This document shows positions 29,301 through 43,503 of a stretch of DNA of 64,000 nt, in pieces. Where the stretch lies: contig NC_092655.1 in the NCBI RefSeq assembly GCF_032118995.1, positions 15,378,406 to 15,442,405 of the forward strand. Direction: 5' to 3'. Positions within the stretch are counted from its first letter, which is position 1. Every line of letters starts with the position of its first letter. The position numbers were made by a program, and so were the translations under genes. The stretch comes from Asterias amurensis. Taxonomy: Eukaryota; Echinodermata; Asteroidea; Forcipulatida; Asteriidae. The notes beneath the pieces are model-generated. The model was not told where the DNA came from. It did not search any database and saw nothing but the letters and a program-made list of their open reading frames with translations.

Positions 29301-32300
29301 ACAACCCTAGCAATTCTTGAGCAGTGTCTTACCAACTAGACTACCGAGGTTGCCCGGTAGCTTGAGGCAGTTCGAATCCTATGTTTGGGACTCAGTACTA
29401 TACAGTGCTAACACACTTTGGTTTGTGGGTAAACAACCAAAATTAAGATTTCTTTGTTGTGTTCATGAGTTTGTATTTTCTTTTGTTTTTGCTCAGATGT
29501 GTCGGGTAAGATTAGAATTTGGGACACCACCCAGAAGGAGCACATATTGAAGTACGAGTACCAGCCACTTGCAGGGAAAATCAATGACATCGCCTGGTCC
29601 CCTGACAGCAAGAGGATTGCCGTTTGTGGAAAAGGACGCGAAAAGTAAGTGTGTCATTTGAAATCAATCCTGTAACTTAACTTCAGTGATCTTCTAAAAA
29701 CAATAACAGTATTTTGGGTTTGAGCAAAGACAAATTTACTGGAGCGAGACTTGATCCAACGATCTCCGGAATAACATACCGGCGCTCACCAACTGAACTA
29801 TCTAGCCATATGATGGTGGTCTCCCTTTTAGTTAATACCTTTGTCTGGCGATGCCAGTCAAAAACCATATGAGCCAATAGCCGTTGTAGGAAATCCCAAG
29901 TTTATGATACAACCAGGGAAGCGTCAGCCAGGGAAGCGGCAGCCAGGGTATCACCCTAAGGTGCAACTTTTTATTTCAGATATCAAATAAAAAACCACAG
30001 GGGAAACTGACTGACTGGTTATGCCACTTATGCCCTTAAGCAAGGCACTTAACCATAATTACTACGTTAAAAGTTGGGATTGTAGTGCATTCTGCCCGGC
30101 TCCTAGTGGATGATACCCATGTCTTGGACTGCGATCAGCCCCAGGAGTAGGTGGCAAGCAGAGGATTTGGATAGAAATCAAGTGTAGCCCTCACCTTGAG
30201 GTGCTGTCCCCGGCCATGTGATGTTAGGCGATCTCTCATAAAAAGTAAAAACAATTTAAAAACAAAAAAACTATTTCATCTTTCGTTACTTCAAAGTTAC
30301 TAATTTTCCTTAGCTCCAAAATTTATGTCTTCTAAACCTGAAATAATCTCATCCCTCTTCCTTTTAGCTTTGGTGCTGTGTTTCTGTGGGACTCTGGAAG
30401 CTCCGTTGGTCAAATTGACGGCCACGGCAAGGACATCAACTCCATCGACTACAAGCCTACGCGCCCTTACCGCATCGTTACTGGCGCGGAAGACATGTAC
30501 GCAACCTTCTACGAGGGACCACCGTTCAAATACAAATATCAGTATAGGGTGAGTGCATTATTCCGCAACCTTGGAGTTTATTCAAGCAACAAGAAGAATT
30601 TAGTTTTTCTTTTATTTCCTTCATTAAGCCTTCATTTCCTCAATTAAATTATAAAGTCGACTCTCGTTACAACAAGATTGCTGGGAATGGCCAAGTTACC
30701 TCTTTGTGCATAGTTGTTGTTATAACAGAACAGCAAAACAAAGAAAGACAAATTTGTTGAGACTTGGGACTCTTTATAATGTAAGCAGAACCTCTTTATG
30801 ATCGACGCTCTATAGACGATGTGACCTACGTTTACATTCAAACCGCCCTCTGTTGAAAAAAACACTGTATACGTCATGTTTCACTGGGCAAAAAGACATG
30901 TAGTCATGGTAAGATTGCATACACTTTCTAGCTGGCTGCCAAAACACAAAGGTTTTGCCCGGAGGTATGTGCGGGAATCATGTTATGGTTTTTGTGTGAC
31001 GTCAGAGGTCACATCGTCTATAAAATAAGGATTGATAAAATAAGGAATCTAATACAGCGCATGTTTCCATCAATAAGGTACTCAAATCGCTTGAATAAAG
31101 AGAAACACTTGGCTTCCTACTGGGCCCGATTCATGGCTCTGTTTACCACAAAATTTCTGCGCTTGCTGTGTAATCGAAGAATGCCTAGTACATGTAACAT
31201 GGAGTACTTATATTCACAAGCAAAATTTCCTTGCTAACTAGTAAAATTTGCTTGAAGTATGCACAGGCGTGTATACTTTGTTTTTTGAAAGTGCAAGGGC
31301 AACAAAGGCATATTTTTCTTGGTGAAGGGCACCCTATGAGGAAATTTTTAATTTCTATTGGACATTTCAAGGGCTCCAAGGCAATGACCGGGGGCATGGA
31401 GGCAATTGCCTTTGTTGCCTCTGTGAAGTATCAGACCTGTAAGCATGGTATTCCCTGCTTCTTTGAGTGCCGGTTTCTTGCTTACAGTAAGCAGAGCCAT
31501 GAAGTTATGCCGTGGGCCCAATTTCATAGAGCTGCTTAGCACAAAAAATTGCTTAGCATGAAATTTCTTCCTTGATAAAAACAGGATCGCCAACCAAATA
31601 TCCACGTGATTTTCAGGATAAGCAAAGAACAACTGAATACCAGTATCGAGGAAAATGCAACAAATTGAAATTCGGTTGGTAATCCTGTTTTTATGAAATA
31701 TCATGCTATGGAAGTTTTTGTGCTCTATGAAATTGGGCCCTGGTAGCTGTTGCAGGGCAGGGCATTTCCCAGGACACCGTGGTCCACATTTACTAATGAA
31801 ATACTACATTGATGATTCAAATTTTCTGCAGATTCAGTTCATTTCATTGTGTTGATGCATGTTCTACTTCCTATTCTTACCCAGGAGCACTCCAACTTTG
31901 TAAACACAGTTAGATTTTCTCCTGATGGTAATTTCTTTGTAACCGGTGGATCGGACGGAAAGGTAAGATGACTAAAATTAACCCATACATTAATAATAAT
32001 AATAATGATAGTCGATATTAATATAGCGCTTTATACAGCCGAAGGCTGTCTCAAAGTGCTGAAACATGCAGTATTTTATGCAAGGTATGGGACTTAGTTT
32101 GAATTGTGCGATCTACTCCTTTTACATAGCACCATGTAATGCTTTACAAGGTGCTGTGGCGCAAGATGCCGCCAATCCAGCCAAAAAAACCGGGGCGAAC
32201 CCCTTCTCTTTTCGATAAGCGCACTGGGGTCTTTTACCTGTGTTACACAACACAAGGGACCAACGGCTTAACGTCCCATCCAAAGGACGAAGCAATGGTT

Positions 32301-35300
32301 AAGTGTGTTGTTTAAGGACACAAGTGTCACGGCTGGGGATTCGATTCCACATTCTGCTGATCAGAAACACCATACTTTGAACTCGATGCTCTTAACCGCT
32401 CAGCCACGACACTTCCACTGAAGATGTGACTCAAGACAGCTCATTCTGATATGTGGGCTTCATTTATGAAAGAGCTGAGGTTGAACATCAGGTCCCAGTT
32501 TCATAAATACTGAATAGCAAATTTCTTTGCTAAGCAAACATTGAGTGGGTACCAGCCAAAACATTGCTAACTTAATGTAATTTTGGCTGGTAACTTGTTT
32601 CTGCTATAAGCAGAACTATTCTGTGTTTAGCAAGTTTTTGTGCTTACATTACAGGCTGCATGAAATTGAGCCCAGATCTTAACCCCTTGTAGACCATAGT
32701 GGTTGAAAACGGTGTGTACCCAAATGATCATAGTGACCATGATATTGTGCTTAGCTACATTTTGTGCTAAAGCAGCTTCACAGAGTTGAATCATATTTGT
32801 GATTGGTTTTTTTCTGCAGTTGTTCCTATACTCTGGGAAGGAGGGTGAACTGGTGTGTGAGATTGTGGATGGTGCAAAAGCTCATAGTGGAGGCATTTAT
32901 GGGGTGAGTAGGTTTTTGTATTTATAAATCAGCAGGTCCCAATTTTAAACTTTGCATGGTGGATGATCAGAGCATTTTATACTGATCGAAACGTTGAGTT
33001 GAAACCAACAGTTCTTTTCAAAACCACCCCAACTCATTAGAGATAATCATTACATGGTGTTACCGCAAAACCTTTCTATATAGGTCCCAATTTCATAAAG
33101 ATGTTGAACAAAAAATACTGCTTGGCAAATTTCTTTGCTCCACCAATAATTAATGGGGGACCAGCCGCAACAATGAAAACTTGATAGAATTTTGGCTTTT
33201 AACCGGTTTTTGTTCAGCCAGTTCATTATGTGCTTAGCATTAGCAAGTTGTTATGCTTACAGGGCCAAATTTCATAAAGCTTTTTTAGCAGAAGATACTT
33301 GCTAAAACATAAGTGGGCAGTAGTTGCAACAATGTAGATGTTATAGAATTTTGGCTGGTAACCAGTTTCTGTTTGTAAGATTTGTATGTGCTTAGAAAGT
33401 TTTTATGTTTTCGGCTCTATGAAATTCGGCCAGTGTTGATGCTGTTGTGGGCCCAATTTCATACAGATGCTTAAGCAGCAAAATAGAGCTGAACAATTAT
33501 CTGCTAAGCAGAAATAAGTGGGATACCAGTCTCAAATTGTACATGTGCCATTAGTTTGGCTGGTAACCCTATTCTGGTAAGCATGCTTTTATTTTGCTGT
33601 GCTGCTTTTGTGCTTAAGCAGCTCTATGAAATTGGGCCGTGGTCTTAACTTAAACTGAACAGTTCTTCTTATTTATTCACAATCCTGTTATTGACGAAAT
33701 AAATAATGTGCTGAACATTCTTTGTGTTGCAATCCAGGCTTCTTTTGTTACAGCCATTTAACACTTTCGGAACAGAAAAAAAAATAGTTCACATATTTAC
33801 AAATAATTTACAGGGTTTACGGAAATATTCTTCCATGAAATGCTTTACTTTAAAACATTAAAACAATTATTAATTCTCGTTATCGAGAATTCAAGATTTA
33901 TTTTAAACATATTTCATACCACGGCGAAGCGTGCCGAAGCAAGGGTGGGTTTTCCCGTTATTTTCTCCCGACTCCGATGACCGATTGAGCCTAAATTTTC
34001 ACAGGTTTGTTATTTTATATATAAGTTGTAATACACTAAGTGTGGGCCTTTTGGACAATACTGTTTAGTGAAAGGGTCCAATGGCTTTAAAGTGTTAACA
34101 TGTGCTGGCTCTGTGTTTTGGCTTACAATGAATGTGGATTGTTTGTGCCTGACTAGGGTAGTGAGTTGTCTATTATGCTGTCCTTGTCATCCACCATTGG
34201 TTTGCAAGGAATGTGTTCACATTGTTTGTATCCAGATGTCCTCTCAATTTAGATTGAATGAATACTAGTAAACGTGTAAACCAAGGCATAATCTATTCTG
34301 TTTGGGCCTGCAATGAATGTGGATTGTTGTGCCAAATTAGGATGATCAGTTATGTTACCATTCTTTTGCCAGCATTGGCCTGCAAGGAATGTGTTTACAT
34401 TGTTTGTACCATTCATTCCTGTAAATAAGCCATTTGCTAGTTAGATTTGAATAACATCTTGTACAATGACTTGCTAAGTCACAATGTACCGCTTACATTT
34501 GAATTTCTCAGACTGTAGAGACAGTTGGTATGTCAAATGGTTTTTTGGTATAGTAGTTCAGGGCAAGCCTTTGCATAGCAGCCTCCAGATGAGCAAACCC
34601 TGGTACCATTGTGCCATACACATCCATTCAGAATTGTGTATGGGTGTCCACAGTCTCTTTTGTAACTAAAAAAAAGCTTGCCCTAATCATGTGTCATTGC
34701 AACTGTCTAGTTTGAGGAATTCAAATGTAAGCCCTATTGTGACTAGGCAAGTCATTGTACCAGACATTATTCAAACCTAATAGGCAATTGGCTCATTAAA
34801 GATTGAATGAAAACTAGTACATTTCAATAACAATAAGTTTCCTATTGGGTATAAAAACCAAGGCACCCAATCTAGGTGTGGCATTCTAGATCTGTGGCTT
34901 GGGACATCAGGGTGGTTGGTTGGTGGCTCTATAAATTTTCTATGTATAAACTGAAGGCTCTCAGTACAAAAGTACTACATACAAGCATACTGCACAGATA
35001 GTGTTAGCTTACATGTATTTCTGTATTAGTTCATATTTATCTGCACGTCGTCCGACCGGTCTCATAATGTAAGGGTAATGTTGTATTTAATTTTGTATTA
35101 ATTATCTCGGCCAGTTAGTACATTATTGCTTTGTTAAAATTTACTTATGTATTTTGTTCATACCCATCTTTGGGGAGAATTACAAGCTAAGCGAGTACCT
35201 GCATTTCTTTTTCCATTATTTTGTATTTACATTATTTTGTCTGAGTCTAGCAAGTAGTTATGTCCCGTCCCCTTTAAGTACTGCTTGAAAAATTTATTTG

Positions 35301-38300
35301 CTAGGCAAAAACTGAGTCGGGAACCATCTACAACAATGCAAACTTTATAAAATTTTCAGGCATGCAACTTTTTTTCGGATCAGTCGATTTCCTCTTTTTT
35401 TTCTCAGTTTTACCTGAGTACTGGCATACAAAAATCATTGAAATTTTGTAATATCCTCTGGTTGGCTGAATTTACAGTTGCATGCCTGAATTTAGCTGGT
35501 AATCTGTTTCTGCTAAGCAATACTGTTCTGTGCTTAGTGAGTTCTTGTGCTTACAGGCTTTTGAAGTTGGGCCCTGGCATTCAGGGGCTGATCCATTACA
35601 TGATACCCAGTTGTATGGAAGTTTGGATACTTTGTACAAAAACTTCTTTGTCAGCCTTAAAACACTTTGTGAGACCTTTTGCTATTGAGTTTATTCCTTT
35701 TTATCCCTTAGGTATGTTGGAGTCCAGATAGCACTCGCATATTGTCTGCATCCGCTGATAAATCTGCAAAGTTATGGGACGCAGACACCAAACAGCTTGT
35801 TACGTAAGCATAAACCGATTCCCTCATTGTGAAACCAGTCCCTTTCTTAATGGGGGTCCCGAGTCCTCCGACGTTAGCTATTTTGTAAACACATTTTGAT
35901 TGAGAGTAACCTTAAGATGTGACAATGTGAGATTATTTCAAAAGCCCTCTTCACACGACAGTAATTTAGCAGGTGTCCCTTGCTTAATTTTAGCATGGTT
36001 GTGAAGTTTTACAAACTGCATTTCCTGTGACAGGACAATGTTTGGACTGTCCAAGGTCCCTCATGAAATCTCAAATTTGCCGTCTTGGACAGTTCATACA
36101 TTGTCGTCCTTTCACATAAGGTGCAGTTTCACCGCAAAGCTAGAATTAAGTATGGGACCCTTGCTAACTTGTTGTCGTGTGGAAAGGGCTTAAGTCAAAT
36201 TTCAAGGTTACAGTGCTCATGTATAGGAACATGGTTTGTGGATGTCTTTGGTTCTAAACTAGAATTTACAAGGGTGAGTTTCAACATCATCAGGGTTTCA
36301 ACACCATCGCTGATTTTTTTTCTTCTGTATTTTTTTTTCACTTTTCAGAGATGAGAAATGTCAGACTTTTATCTGTATTAAGATTTGTTATATCTTCTTG
36401 GTGACAAAAGTAGCTGTTATTTTCTTCTGATTTAAATAAATCCTGCTCTTTGATCTGCTTCTCTAGTGCCAAGAATGCTCCTTGGAATCTTTTACTCCGG
36501 GGTTTTCCAAGGGGGCCAAAATGTCATCATTTCAGTATATCACCTCAACGTTTGAACCCTCATTTTAGACTTTTTTGTTTGGAATGACTCGACCCCCCTA
36601 CATTTTAGTTTTCTCATCTGGATTGAAATTATCACTTTGAAGATTTTTATCATATCATTTCTATTTTTATTTTTATTTTATTTTATTTTTTCATATCATT
36701 TCTATTTTTTTTTCTTTTTTTGTTTGCGTTTGCAGGAAGTTTGAGTTGGGTAGCAGCATTGAGGATCAGCAGCTGTCATGCCTGTGGCAAGGAGATTACA
36801 TGCTGACCGTATCCCTCTCTGGTTACATCAACTATCTAGACAAGAATAATCCCTCCACACCAGCCAGGGTTATCAAGGTGTGTTCATAACTCTTTAGGAC
36901 TCCTTATGAACTGTAATACTGAATTCCAGTTTCTGCGTGCAATTGACTTTTCTTCACTTTTTTTGATATATTTGGTGATTTTAGTAACTTGTGATTAACA
37001 GTGTCAACAATTTAGTACTTTTATATTGTTCCTTCATTTTTGTAAAAGAATTTATGTGCAATTTTTTTTCCCAGATTTTCTATTTGTGTTTCGCTCAAGA
37101 ATTTTAATGTTTGTAAATAAGCTCATTGATGCTGCTTATGTGTTTTGTAAATGTTGCCTACTGTTGTTATTATTAATATAATCCCTTTTCACACAGTACC
37201 GGTACTGTCTGAAAGGTCGAGTCTTAAAAAAGATTTCCACTTGGCAAAAATGAGTGGGACACTCAGGTGGTATATGTAACAATGTACTTTGGCTGGTAAC
37301 TTTGGTATGGTAAGCATAAATGTGTTGTGATTACCAACTTTTTATGCTTAAGCAGCTGTATGAAATTGGCCCTGGCCGGAAAGAGTTGGAAGTATTAACT
37401 GTGTCTTGATATTCTTCTATTTCTCAGGGGCATAACAAGAACATCACCGCCATGACGCTATCACAAAGTTCTAAGACGGTCTACTCTGCTGGGTTGGATA
37501 ATAAACTACATATCCTTTATGTACAAATTTTTCCATTTATGCCCCTGCTTTTCTTCTTTAAAAAGGCACTGGACACTATTGGTAATTGTCAAAGACCATT
37601 CTTCTCACTTGGTGTATCTCAACATATGCATGAAACAACAAGCCTGTGAAAACTTGGGCTCAGTTGGTCATTGAAGTTGCAAGAGAAAAATGAAAGAAAA
37701 AATGCACTTGTTGCACAACATTGTGTGCTTTGAGATGTGTATAATAAAAGGTTTCAGCTGAAGATACACAGTCAACCCTCCTACTATCTGACCATTTAAT
37801 ATTATCAAAGTGGTTTTGAATGATATGTGGAGGCCAAAAAGGAGGCATGCTTGTAGATCCCTAGCATTACACTTGCGTGTTATAATTGAATACAGGTTTA
37901 TTTCCCAAATATTTGTTTGTTCCTTAACGCTTGAGCACTGAACTGGGACATAGAAACGGGTGATTGCGTTGAAACTAAAGGAAAGGGCCACACTAACATG
38001 GTGAATGGGATGAGCATGACAGGAAGTACCATCACATCCATTGGAGTCGACGATCAAATCAGATTCCAGGATGCAGAGAAGAAAGAATTCATGTAAGTTT
38101 CTTTTTCGTTTGTAGCGTTTTGGCCGACTACGACCAGAAAAATGTTTGGCTACAGGTCACGTCCCTTTCATGGCAAACAGCCCAGCTCAAAAATGATGTT
38201 TTCTTATATAAGATAATTTCTGGGGCATAAGCATACATTCCCTGCTAACCTGCTGTGAACTCCCTGCTTCCGTAAGCATCGCTTCTTTGCTTACGGTAAG

Positions 38301-41300
38301 CAGAGCCATGAAATCGGGCCCAGGTGGCAAGTGATTTCTTTCCCTGCCTTTCACCATGTTGCTTTTTGAATTCCAGTTCATATTGTTTTCCCCTCTGTTA
38401 TATATTATATTTTGTTCTTGTAAATTTATACTTGATATTTGATATTTGATGTTAGAAACTTTGATTGGCTATACTTTTCCCACTTTTCTGGATCCCTTCC
38501 CTTAATCCTTTGCTCCTCTTATTTCTTTAAATTGATATATATTTTTTGTTCGTACTTGTTAATTCCTCTAAAGAAGGTCTGGTTTGCATCGAAAGCTGAG
38601 TCCATCTACCCTACTCATTTGATGTTTATCTATAATTTTGTGTGCATTTCCCTTTTACTGTTGGATGTAATTTTTTTAATGTAAACTTTTAAATAATTGA
38701 TGGTTTGTAATATTTGATGCATTTGGTATGTATTAATTGTGTTGCAAAATATATCTTTTTATATACTGTTTTAGGAAAATCAAATTATGTGCATTGTGTT
38801 TTATGTAAAGTACATAAACAGTATTTGCATGTAAAGTTGTTTTATATGTATGTAGGATTTGACTTGATTCTCCGTGTGAAATGTGATTTGGTTTTAACAA
38901 ATATTTGGGCTTTTTTCCCGTACGACTTCTTCCTCTAATTGTTACTTATTATTATACTGATGTAACCCTCCCCTGTGTTATGGGGTCTGTTCCAGTTTTG
39001 AAATAAATAACCAGGCCTGATACTTCATGAAGGCCATTAGGGCAATTGCCTTGTTGCCCCTGGCGAAGTATACAGGCCTGAAAGTATACAGGCCTGAAAT
39101 ACAATACAATGCAATATTAAATAAAATATCATGACCCTCTTCTTTTCCCTGATATAGGGCTGAGACCATTGGATTAGACGCTCAGCCTCTTTCTGTGGAC
39201 ACGGTCGGAGATAAGATGGCCATCGGAACAGACGGAGAAGTAAGTCCAGCATTATTCAACATTTTCTACAAATTGTAACTTTCAATGTGAGACTTTTGGG
39301 ACGCTTGGTGGCAGCAGACTTACCAGGTAAAATCCATTGTTCTCGGTAATGTGCGCATGCTCAGAACTACGTAAACGATGGAACTTTACCTGGTAAGTCT
39401 GCTGCCACCTAGCGTTCCAAAGTCTCCCATTGAATCAAATGTCAGGCATGATGTTCTCCCTCTGTTTTCTGATTTTGTTCCCCACAGAAAAAATCCGTTG
39501 AACTGTTTTTATAAGGCCTGAAAAGTCTATTAGAGCTTGTACCATGTGCACATGTATGTAGGTCAGCCCCTTGACTTGATAACATTTGCCTACTTTTTTA
39601 AGGACCAAATATCAATCCTGAAGTGTGTACTTCAAAGGAACACGTTGCCTTGGATCGGACAAGTTGGTCAATAAAAACTTTGACTCCCATAAATGGCCAA
39701 CCGTGTTTAGTCGACGAGGTAAAAGTAAAACCACGCAATGTTGAGGCATATTTGTGTAGATCGCTGTATTCTACTTTTACAGCATCTTTCTAACATATCG
39801 ATTTTAAAACACACGGTTACAGAACGCTTTTCAAAGACCAACTCGACCGATACAAGGCAATGTGTTCCTTTAATTGTTTGGGTGATTTTGTTTTTAAATG
39901 CCAGATTTTTATTTTTGATGTGTATTCTAATTGTGTTTCTTGATTTGGTATTTTACTGTTCAGGTGCGGTCTATTATTACCTTTTAACTGATTTTCTCTA
40001 AGGTTTTGAAACTGTATTGATTTTCATTGTATTTTGTAAATTGTTAACCACCCATAGGCATGTTTCATGGATGGACGCTATTTAAGTTGTCCTTATTATT
40101 TGTTATTTATGTGAGTACATGTATTGCTGTTGGGAGGGAAGCAAGTTGGGTTTCTTTTTGGACAAAGAAATATTATTATTCATGACTTGTTTACAGGGGA
40201 TGACAATTGCAGCTTTTAACTCCCCTGCTTGTCTTGCCTTTCCTCTGACCAACCTTAATGTCCTGTTCTCCTTTCTTTGACTTGTGTATTAAGTGTATTT
40301 ATAGTGCCTTTTTAGTCTATTTCATTATTTGCTTTGTATCGTTTGATTTTGTTGTATTTTTCTATTTCATTTTGCATTGATTTATGGTAAAATTTTATTC
40401 AATTCAACCTTCTGACTGTGATGTTTATATTTTTTTGTGTGGAATAATCAATAAACCATTTGATCTATCTATACATTTATTTATCTATCTTTTAAAAGTG
40501 TTTTTTTATATAAACTATTCTATGACCTCCGACACTAATCCCCTGACCTTTCATGACCTTTCAGGTCAGCCTGTACAGTGGGAATACCAAGGTGTTTTCT
40601 GAGAAGGTTGGATACCGAGTAAACTCTCTATGTTTCAATCCGTCGGGGAGTCAGCTGGCCATTGGTGGAGGGGTAAGTTGATCGGGTTCTCGTTCCCAAC
40701 AGTGTGTTTCCAAATGTCTTAAAGGCACTGGACACTATTGGTAACTACCTAAAATAATTATTAGCATAAGACCTTTCTTGGTGACGAGTATTAGGGAGAG
40801 GTTGATGGTATAAAACATTGTGAGAAACGGCTCCCTATGAAGTAACGTTGTTTTTGAGAAAGAGGTGGTTTTCACTCATAACAATAAGACTTCTGCTGAA
40901 GCCTTTTATCATACATTTGAAAGTGCGAAAATTTTTGCAACAAGTAATGTTTTTTTTTTTTTCATCATTCTTATGCAACTTTGATGACCAATTGAGTCCA
41001 AATTTTGATCTGTTCGTTATTCTATGCATATGATGAGAATATTGCTTAATTTTGCTTGATGTTTTCCCCCATTTGCATCCTGTGTATCCCATTTCTACAT
41101 TGTGTATTTTGTGGAGTCACGTTGTGTGACTTTTGATCTGTTGTAAATTGATGATTGTGTTTTGTATTATTTAGAAACTTTTATCCTGTTCATATCATTG
41201 TAACTTTGCTGTTTTGCTGGAATTTTGATGTGATAATGTTTCTTCCTTGAAACTGGTGTTACATGTTTGTCTTGTCTACATGCTTGTATTTTGTCTGTCT

Positions 41301-43462
41301 AGGCTGTCTTCTACAAGCCTCGACTTAATCTGACAGCCTCAAACCCTCTCCCCTCTTTCTTCTTTGCTTAATATTTTGATTATCTATCTAACGTTTTGTA
41401 TGAAATGTTATATTCTGAGTAGAGTAGTTTGTATTTTGGTATACATAGATTAAGTTTTTTTCCCTCCATCTTCTCTGTGCATACCATGTTGCTTATCTAG
41501 GCCTATGTATGATTATGTGTATTTTGAGACGAGTAGTTTGAAATAATCATCAAATTGAATTGAACCTTTGTTCCTTCGCGGCTTCTTTGGTCTACATATT
41601 CCCCCTCCCGCCCGCCTTCTGCTCTTAATATTTTGTTTGTATACATGTACATAATATTTTGAATGATATGTTATATATAATAGAGAAGTATGAAATAATC
41701 GTTGACTTAAATTGAATTTAATTTCATTGAACCTTTATTTATTTGCTGCTATTTTGGCCTACATAATTACCTTAATATTATTTTGATTATCTATGTGATA
41801 TTTTGTACACAAATCATCTATTTTGAGAAGAGTAGTATGAAATAATCGTTGACCTGAATTGAACCTTTATTGCTTTGCTGTTATTTTGGTTTACGTTGTG
41901 TTCCCCCCCCCCCCCCTGTCGTTCTTAATATCTTGATTATCTATGTACGTAGGCCTAATATGCCAATGTTTGACAAGCACTTTTTTTTATGGTTAGCAAG
42001 TTTTTTCTGTGTGTAGCAAGTTTTTTCTGTGCTTACAGCGTTTGTAGATTTGGAATGTGGGCCTACAGGGCATTCCACTTGTTTGGCAAGATATAACATA
42101 GGCCTAATATGCCAAAGTTTGGTTAGCTCTTACTGTGCATTGATTATATTATATCTCTACAGAAATGTATCGAGCACTGTGAATTGTTATATAAGACGTT
42201 TTCATTTGATAGGCCTACATATTATATTTTGAGAAGAGTTTGTATAGAATAAATTTTGACTTGATTTGAATGTAACTGAACCTTTATTCCTTTGCCGCTA
42301 TTAACAGGACTGCAAAGTGCACATCTTTGATGTCTTGGCCAGTGACTTGAAGGAGGTGACTCAACTGACAAACAATGACCCTGTGGATGCTGTTAAGTTC
42401 TCTCCCGATGGAGAGCACCTCGCCTGTAGCTCTGGCAAGAAAGCGTTCCTGTGGAAAGTCGATGGATATATGGTGAGTTTCCACCCTGAGCCCAATTTCA
42501 TAAACATGTTTAGCAGAAAATAGTGTTAACAAATGAGTGGGGTACCAGTCGCAACAATGCAACCTTTGCAGGCTGGTAACTGGTTTCAAGATTTTTCTGT
42601 GCCTCTGAGCAAGTGTTTTGTGCTTACTTTGGACGCGCATACGCTGTTTTTATAACGCGTGTATGGCATTGGGATGTGCATATAGGGCAATATCATAGAA
42701 ATAGAACCCGGAGAACGCCGAGTGTCTCATTGTGCGTGCAGTTTCATTGTGAGACCATTTTCATGGACGCGCATACGCTATTTTTATAACCCGTGTATGG
42801 CAATATATTTTGCCATACAATTTTGCCATACAATGACATCATCATTGACCAATGAACACACTAGAAACGGTCTATGTGCGCTGACATCTTGCCATTTTGC
42901 CATACACGCATCTCACGCGATGATAATTTTTGCCATACGCGCGTATCGCGTGATATCAATATGCTGCGTCCACAGACGACACAGAGGGTGGCTGAGCTCA
43001 GCGTTCTCTGGGTTCTATTTCTATGGGCAATACACACATTCTTTTGGCCAAATACAAACAATTTTGGTTGGTGTTTGAGATGATGTAGAACGGAGGGCTT
43101 GGACAGACAGTTCATAGAGCTGCCTAAGCAGAAAATGTTGCTTGCAGAAATAAGTAGGATACTAGTCACAAACTGTAATGGTTTTTTTTTTGTCTTGCCT
43201 TGTTTTAGTACACATCACTTTGAGGCTTTATAAATATCTTTAGTATTATTAATGGTTGAATCTTTAAATTGATATGTATCCTGATGATAATATCAAAGTC
43301 TTATATAGCACACGTCCAAACAAGGTACTCAAGGCGCTGAGTATATACAAACTTTCAGAAAGATAGGTTATTGCAGTGATGAATTTTGAGACCCAATTAG
43401 TTAGCACCTTATAAGGGTTTACAAGGTGCTATGATGTGATTGATTGATTTCTGATTGATTGG

Positions 43463-43503
<41 letters not shown>

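Noticed and set aside
37510-37545. A GT donor for WDR1 exon 10 at about 37520
   Set aside because: It would add HILYV-type residues foreign to WDR1, and no AG acceptor downstream restores the frame as the AT-AC pair does.
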